The position numbers were made by a program, and so were the translations under genes. From the NCBI GenBank assembly GCA_934725835.1, contig CAKVCR010000096.1, forward strand, positions 1-9,424: a DNA stretch of 9,424 bases. The letters run 5' to 3'. The notes under the pieces are model-generated. The model was given only the letters and a program-made list of their open reading frames with translations, did no database searches and was not told the origin of the DNA. Shown one piece after another: positions 5,030 through 9,424 of this stretch; the first letter of the stretch is position 1, and the number at the start of each line of letters is the position of its first letter. The DNA is from an uncultured Odoribacter sp. (lineage in GTDB: Bacteria; Bacteroidota; Bacteroidia; Bacteroidales; Marinifilaceae).

Positions 5030-7186
5030 TTATTTTACGATTATCATTTCATCTATTAAATGACGAGCTCCGGCCAACTTGTCAATAATAAAAAGGACAT
5101 ATCTGATATCTACAGAAATATTGCGGCAAATTTCTGTATTATATTGAATATCTGACATCACACCATCCCATGCACGGTCAAAATTTAAGCCGATTAAATG
5201 CCCTTCAGCATCCAATACCGGACTACCAGAATTACCACCGGTGGTATGATTGGTTGCAACAAAACAAACAGGTATTTCTCCGTCTTGAGTATAGGGACCA
5301 AAATCACGCTGGCGATAAATCTCACGCAAGCGCTCCGGCACATTGTAATCATAAATATTAGGATTATCCTTTTCCATTATACCACTTAAAGTAGTATAGT
5401 GCTTATAATAAACAGCATCACATGGTGCATATCCCTGAACTTTACCGTAAGCCACTCTCAAAGTTGAATTGGCATCTGCATAGAACACTTTATTCGGTTG
5501 CATCTCCATTTGTGCTGCCAACCATATTTTATTCATGCTTTTCAATTGCTTTTCGATAGCAGATAATTCCGGTGCTATTTTAGTCACATATAGTTGGTCA
5601 ATAGAATTATACAGACGATATGCAGGATCTTTTGCTAACTTCTTATACGACTCAGCATTGCTGTTATCAATGAAAGCTATTAACTGTTCTTCATTTGTAA
5701 AAATAGATTTTGCAAAAACATTGGCAACATACACCTCCACCCCTTTCTTTCCAGCAGCTGTTTGAACTTCTACAGGAATCCATTCTGCTGCAAGACTCTT
5801 ATTGTACAGGCGCAGCATCTCTGCTAAAATCTTTTGGTCTGTTGCAGCATCATAATTTTTAAAATACCCTTTTATGTATTCCTTCATAATTTCTTTATAG
5901 TGCTTTTCATTCTCAGCAAAATCTTTTTTTGTTACTGTATTGTACACAGTAGCACTCAAACCGACAATTTCAGCACCTCGTTTACCTGCCTCATTCAAAT
6001 AAGATACAGCCAACACCAAATCTTTCCGCTTATCATATAGTTTTTTGTAAGTATCCAACAACGTACTATACTCTTTTTTATCTGCAGCCCATTGACGGAA
6101 CTTGTCTTCTTCCTGGCGTTTAGTCTCAACTGTATTAAAGCGTTTCAGACCTTTGGTCTCTCCCTGCCATTTTTTCCAGGCATTTGCAACACTCGCTGCT
6201 TTAGCTGCATATTTGATACGCAACAATTCATCCGATTCCATTGCAGCATTTATAATGTTCAGTTTCGCGGTGCGAATGGCAATTTTATGAGGATTTTCAA
6301 CATCCTGCGTTTGTTCTATCGCATATGAAGTCAAATATTCATTCGTAGTTCCTGGATAACCAAATACCATTGTAAAATCTCCTTCATTCAATCCCTTGGT
6401 AGAAATTTTAAAGAACGAAGCCGGAGTATAAGGCTTATTGTCCGGAGAATAAGCAGCTGGTTCATTATCCTTACCGGCATAAATACGAAGCACAGAGAAA
6501 TCACCTGTATGCCGTGGCCACATCCAGTTGTCTGTATCTCCACCGAATTTACCGATTGCTGATGGCGGTGCACCAACCAAACGCACATCCTTATAAATTT
6601 TGAATACAGACATAAAATACTGGTTGCCGTTAAAATATGGTTTGATATTAGCCTGCAGATTGGTTCCCTCTACAGCCTTCTTTTCCAATTCACGACACAC
6701 TTCTTTAATTTTTTGCTCCTGCTCTGATTCGGTCATTCCTGCTTTCAACTGTGATTTAATTTGCTCTGTTACATCCTCTATTCTAACAAGGATAGAAGCT
6801 GTAACTCCAGGATTTGCCAATTCTTCCTTTTTGTTTTTAGCCCAAAAACCATCACGGAGATAGTTGTGTTCCAAACTACTGTGAGACTGTATCATATCAA
6901 AAGCACAATGGTGATTAGTCACCATCAAACCTTCATTACTGATTAATTCACCGGTACAAAAATGTGAAAAAGGACGCCCCTCTTGTCCTAAACCTATTAC
7001 CGCATCCTTTAAAGATGCTTGATTAATATTGTAGATATCCTCAGCCGTCAATTTAAAGCCTTGCTTCTGCATATCTTCAATATTATACTTTTTTAGCAGC
7101 ATAGGAATCCACATTCCTTCGTCTGCCCGGCAACCTACCCATGCAGTGAGCAGGGCCATGAAAATAATGATTGATTTTTTTTTCAT
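5030..7186 (-). CDS. dpp11: S46 dipeptidyl-peptidase, DPP11-like (Asp/Glu-preferring)
   Basis: A 718-residue serine exopeptidase of family S46, which removes dipeptides from peptide N-termini in the periplasm and supports growth on peptides. The signal peptide is residues 1-21, with likely cleavage before DEGMW, the conserved mature start in this family. The chymotrypsin-like triad is H93 (TNHHC), D229 (RHTGDFS) and S653 (TGGNSGSP). The middle, about 280-570, is the helical domain covering the active site. The key specificity position is R671 in GLNFDRAWDG. In Porphyromonas gingivalis DPP11 an Arg at the matching site (R673) selects Asp or Glu at P1, while DPP7 has Gly. The length equals that of DPP11 (about 720). 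It is the last gene of its operon, 16 bases after maf, and ends at the shared terminator. The ATG is followed by a 9-A run. Family certain; acidic preference inferred from one residue. Confidence 0.93.
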   Translation of the reverse strand: MKKKSIIIFMALLTAWVGCRADEGMWIPMLLKKYNIEDMQKQGFKLTAEDIYNINQASLKDAVIGLGQEGRPFSHFCTGELISNEGLMVTNHHCAFDMIQSHSSLEHNYLRDGFWAKNKKEELANPGVTASILVRIEDVTEQIKSQLKAGMTESEQEQKIKEVCRELEKKAVEGTNLQANIKPYFNGNQYFMSVFKIYKDVRLVGAPPSAIGKFGGDTDNWMWPRHTGDFSVLRIYAGKDNEPAAYSPDNKPYTPASFFKISTKGLNEGDFTMVFGYPGTTNEYLTSYAIEQTQDVENPHKIAIRTAKLNIINAAMESDELLRIKYAAKAASVANAWKKWQGETKGLKRFNTVETKRQEEDKFRQWAADKKEYSTLLDTYKKLYDKRKDLVLAVSYLNEAGKRGAEIVGLSATVYNTVTKKDFAENEKHYKEIMKEYIKGYFKNYDAATDQKILAEMLRLYNKSLAAEWIPVEVQTAAGKKGVEVYVANVFAKSIFTNEEQLIAFIDNSNAESYKKLAKDPAYRLYNSIDQLYVTKIAPELSAIEKQLKSMNKIWLAAQMEMQPNKVFYADANSTLRVAYGKVQGYAPCDAVYYKHYTTLSGIMEKDNPNIYDYNVPERLREIYRQRDFGPYTQDGEIPVCFVATNHTTGGNSGSPVLDAEGHLIGLNFDRAWDGVMSDIQYNTEICRNISVDIRYVLFIIDKLAGARHLIDEMIIVK

Positions 7187-7202
7187 GAAACTATATTTAA
7201 TA

Positions 7203-7778
7203 TTAAAAATTACTCAACTGTTCATACAATTGTTGCACTGGGAGTCCCATTACATTATAAAAAGAACCCTCGATACGCCGGATTCCGATATAACCTATCC
7301 ATTCCTGAATACCATATGCTCCGGCTTTATCGAAAGGCTTGAAATTATCAATATAATAGACGATTTCCTCTTCCGATAGCTCTTTAAAATAAACGTCAGT
7401 CAAAGACGAAAAAGATTTCCTGCAATTCTTGGTAGTCAAACACACTCCGGTGATTACCGTATGTCTGCGTCCTGATAATTCTTGAAGCATATGGACGGCC
7501 TCCTCTCGACTCTTCGGTTTACCGAGAATCCTATTCCCCAAACACACCACAGTATCCGCTGTAATTAACAACTCATCCGATTGCAATTCGTCTTTAAAAG
7601 CGTCAGCTTTCAGTGCTGCTAAATATTCCGGCACCTTTTCAACTGCCAAATCTGACTGCCAAACCTCTTCTGTCGGTTTCAAGCGCACATCAAATGAAAA
7701 ACCTGCATCTTTCATTAATTGATGACGTCTGGGCGAACCGGATGCCAAGATTAATTTATATTGGTTGACTGCATTCAT
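7203..7778 (-). CDS. maf: Maf-family nucleoside triphosphate pyrophosphatase (YhdE-type)
   Basis: A 191-residue cytosolic Maf/HAM1-superfamily enzyme that hydrolyses nucleoside triphosphates to monophosphate and pyrophosphate. The YhdE subgroup acts on dTTP, UTP and modified pyrimidines as house-cleaning. Visible signatures are SGSPRR (13-18) near the start, ADTVV with catalytic D75, GKPKS with K87, and GRRHTVITGV (103-112). The segment AGAYGIQEW followed by GSFYNVMGLP (171-180) fits the YhdE rather than the YceF subgroup. I start at ATG 7778, giving the usual short lead to the ILASGSPRR strand; TTG at 7796 overlaps the upstream stop and would add six residues. It lies 14 bases after the prenyltransferase gene and 16 before the peptidase gene, in one operon. 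Substrate assignment is by family only. Confidence 0.93.
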   Translation of the reverse strand: MNAVNQYKLILASGSPRRHQLMKDAGFSFDVRLKPTEEVWQSDLAVEKVPEYLAALKADAFKDELQSDELLITADTVVCLGNRILGKPKSREEAVHMLQELSGRRHTVITGVCLTTKNCRKSFSSLTDVYFKELSEEEIVYYIDNFKPFDKAGAYGIQEWIGYIGIRRIEGSFYNVMGLPVQQLYEQLSNF

Positions 7779-7792
7779 TGTTACAAACAAAA

Positions 7793-8725
7793 TCAAAAGG
7801 TATAAGATAAAAATATACTGGCGCCTATACAGGCTATTGCCAAAAAGCGAATCAAATTCAATTGCAATGCACGATTTTCCGACTTAAAATTCACAGCCCA
7901 GGCATACAAAATGTAAGGCAAAAGAATCGCAACAATTCCATAAATCAACAATGAATTAAAGCCTTTATATTCTAGTTTTAAAGCGATTCCTAACGAAACA
8001 ATCGCTACGACAATCAATAACGTAATAATGAAACGTGCAATCTTGCCACCGGCCTTTACCGGAATCGTATTGAATCCATTATTTTTGTCTCCTTCGACAG
8101 AAAAAATATCCTTATTAATCTCGTACATCAAAGTATTCAGAAAAACAAACCATGCAAAACCGGTTACCCGCCACAAAATAAAAAAATTCAATCCGGTTTC
8201 CTGGCAGATTATGGCATTCATCTTCACCAACAATGGCTCTTCATAGGCAACCACACTCATCGGAATCATTGCAGACAAGAGTCCCACCATAATATTGCTA
8301 AGCAGGAAGAATCGCTTAAATCTGAAAGAATAGAACCATAGTAATCCGGATACCACCAGAAGCGCAAAGCCCAACTTCCATTCTCCTAAAATAAATCCGA
8401 GCACAATACCTATTCCCACAGCAATGGCATTCAGAACCGAATGCAGAACAATTGCAGACTGGCGGCTGATACTTTTCCCGATAACAATATTTCGTACACC
8501 GGAGATACGGTCGGATTTCATATCAAAATAATCGTTGATAACGTATGCTGCAGAAATCAGACAACAGATAGCCACCACCAGTAAGACAAAGGAAAAATCG
8601 TCCATTTGAAGCTTACACCCGTTTAATTCAAGGACCGGCCGAATCACCAGAAGTCGCATGGCATACATCGTCACTGCAGCAAATGCAAGCGTTCTGACTC
8701 GTATCAATCGAAGGAGCTCAACCAT
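7793..8725 (-). CDS. UbiA-family membrane prenyltransferase
   Basis: A 310-residue integral inner-membrane protein with eight or nine hydrophobic helices (roughly 12-30, 45-64, 92-114, 117-133, 143-160, 180-200, 232-250, 257-277 and 290-308). UbiA enzymes move a prenyl chain from its diphosphate to an acceptor. The first aspartate-rich motif is NDYFDMKSD (64-72) and the second is KDIFSVEGD (205-213), both placed after the expected helices, with Mg-binding acids intact. Bacteroidetes homologues are often annotated as geranylgeranylglycerol-phosphate geranylgeranyltransferase, but the acceptor cannot be read from the sequence, and quinone or other lipid acceptors are possible. No quinone-pathway genes are adjacent. 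The gene starts 16 bases after a KdsC-like phosphatase, so the two could act on the same phosphorylated metabolite. Confidence 0.9.
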   Translation of the reverse strand: MVELLRLIRVRTLAFAAVTMYAMRLLVIRPVLELNGCKLQMDDFSFVLLVVAICCLISAAYVINDYFDMKSDRISGVRNIVIGKSISRQSAIVLHSVLNAIAVGIGIVLGFILGEWKLGFALLVVSGLLWFYSFRFKRFFLLSNIMVGLLSAMIPMSVVAYEEPLLVKMNAIICQETGLNFFILWRVTGFAWFVFLNTLMYEINKDIFSVEGDKNNGFNTIPVKAGGKIARFIITLLIVVAIVSLGIALKLEYKGFNSLLIYGIVAILLPYILYAWAVNFKSENRALQLNLIRFLAIACIGASIFLSYTF

Positions 8726-8741
8726 AATGAATACTTAATGT

Positions 8742-9275
8742 TTACATACTTTTTACATAGCATCTCGTATCCATCCAATCACCTCGAGCCTTCAACACCT
8801 GCGCCATCACATCCCGCACACACCCCTCTCCTCCTATCGTATCAGATATATATCTGGCAATACCCTTAATTTCCTCACAGGCATCCAGCGGACATACCGG
8901 CAAGCCCACACGGGTCATCACATTATAATCCGGAATATCGTCACCCATATACATAATCTCCTCCTCAGTCAGAGAGTAGCGTTGCATTATCTCTTCCAGT
9001 GCCTCTATTTTATTGGGCACTCTCAAATAAATATCTTCGGGGTTCAAACCTAACTTTTCCATACGTTCCCTAACCCCGGGTGCGCCTCCGCCAGAAATAA
9101 CCGCTACAATATACCCTTTGCGAATACTGTACATAATAGCGTATCCGTCCTTTGTACAAGAAGTACGCATCAATTCTCCTTCCGGAGTCAGACTTTGAGA
9201 CTGTCTCGACAAAACTCCGTCAACATCAAAAATAAACGCTCTTACTTTCTTTAAATCGTCTTTAAAAAAGCCCAT
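8742..9275 (-). CDS. KdsC-like HAD-superfamily phosphatase
   Basis: A 177-residue HAD-superfamily hydrolase of the cap-less KdsC type. KdsC removes phosphate from 3-deoxy-D-manno-octulosonate 8-phosphate during lipopolysaccharide core synthesis, acting as a cytosolic tetramer. HAD motif I is DVDGVL with nucleophile D17 and acid D19; motif II is S61 (VISGGG); motif III is K89 (VPNKIEAL); motif IV is GDDIPD (111-116) with D112, D113 and D116. GGEGCVRDV and the Trp-containing tail ARGDWMD (163-169) match the KdsC C-terminus that reaches a neighbouring active site. Motif II has Ser where KdsC more often has Thr, and the residues before K89 (LRVPN) differ from the typical KdsC loop. A related sugar phosphatase or another small phosphate ester is therefore possible. 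It is 27 bases after the upstream gene and 16 before the prenyltransferase. Confidence 0.88.
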   Translation of the reverse strand: MGFFKDDLKKVRAFIFDVDGVLSRQSQSLTPEGELMRTSCTKDGYAIMYSIRKGYIVAVISGGGAPGVRERMEKLGLNPEDIYLRVPNKIEALEEIMQRYSLTEEEIMYMGDDIPDYNVMTRVGLPVCPLDACEEIKGIARYISDTIGGEGCVRDVMAQVLKARGDWMDTRCYVKSM

Positions 9276-9302
9276 ATATCAATAATTTAATATCATACAA
9301 CC

Positions 9303-9424
9303 TTACCATAGTGTCAGCATTTGCAGCTTATTGTCAGTTTCGCTTTTTGCAACTTCGGCCTTCAGCGTTGCTTCTCGAATGGAATCCGACATCAAATTAT
9401 ACAAATCCAGCAATTTACAATCCT
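9303..9424 (-). CDS. C-terminal end of an unidentified upstream operon gene
   Basis: The last 39 codons and stop of a minus-strand gene that enters from the right edge. The visible end, from DCKLLDLYNLMSDSIREA to LQMLTLW, is an amphipathic, likely helical tail without a conserved motif. The pattern LYxLMSxSI recalls, from memory, the C-terminus of Rossmann-fold/DUF2520 proteins, which I believe often precede KdsC-like genes in Bacteroidales; this is a weak guess. The frame is open throughout, the other two minus-strand frames carry stops, and the 27-base gap to the HAD gene fits the same operon. Confidence 0.6.
   Translation of the reverse strand, partial: DCKLLDLYNLMSDSIREATLKAEVAKSETDNKLQMLTLW

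Noticed and set aside
5170..6946. Several plus-strand ORFs of 60-87 codons
   Set aside because: All are antisense to the S46 peptidase gene, which has intact catalytic motifs throughout.
7126..7132. Lipobox-like Cys (C19) in the peptidase signal peptide
   Set aside because: Trp at -3 does not fit a lipobox, and cleavage before DEGMW matches the family as a soluble periplasmic enzyme.
7779..7796. TTG start of Maf overlapping the prenyltransferase stop by four bases
   Set aside because: ATG 7778 gives the normal N-terminus; the overlap is attractive for coupling, but TTG is less likely.

Overview
The window looks like a chromosomal stretch from an AT-rich member of the Bacteroidales (Bacteroides or a close relative). 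The evidence is the lack of clear Shine-Dalgarno sequences, promoters of the Bacteroides type (TTTG near -33 and TAnnTTTG near -7), an S46 dipeptidyl-peptidase of the Porphyromonas/Bacteroides kind, a surface-type lipoprotein signal, and a reverse-order rubrerythrin next to a PerR-type regulator. I cannot name the species from sequence alone.

Left part (1-5020), stress and uptake. On the minus strand a perR-like Fur-family gene is followed 11 bases later by a rubrerythrin with an N-terminal rubredoxin domain, cut by the left edge. Their shared promoter has good -33 and -7 elements, and a perfect 7-1-7 palindrome just downstream looks like a PerR operator. Pointing the other way are a doubtful 111-codon ORF with an RAPP tail, a 709-residue TonB-dependent receptor without a SusC-type N-terminal extension, and a Met-rich lipoprotein with an acidic surface-export-like signal. 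An iron-type superoxide dismutase with an unusual Cys-bearing N-terminal extension follows, apparently from its own promoter. A long perfect hairpin ends the convergent transcription units.

Right part (5030-9424), a tight minus-strand operon. In transcription order it holds the 3' end of an unidentified gene (possibly a DUF2520-type protein), a KdsC-like HAD phosphatase, a UbiA-family prenyltransferase, a Maf nucleotide pyrophosphatase and an Asp/Glu-type S46 dipeptidyl-peptidase (DPP11-like). Gaps between genes are 14-27 bases, no promoter is evident inside, and the operon promoter lies beyond the right edge.

Together the left half reads as an oxidative-stress locus (peroxide sensor, peroxide reductase, superoxide dismutase) wrapped around an outer-membrane uptake pair of unknown substrate. 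The right half is mostly housekeeping plus peptide nutrition. I see no RNA genes, CRISPR arrays, insertion sequences or phage genes. The least explained parts are the receptor/lipoprotein/small-ORF trio, the palindrome ahead of the dismutase, and the dismutase N-terminus.
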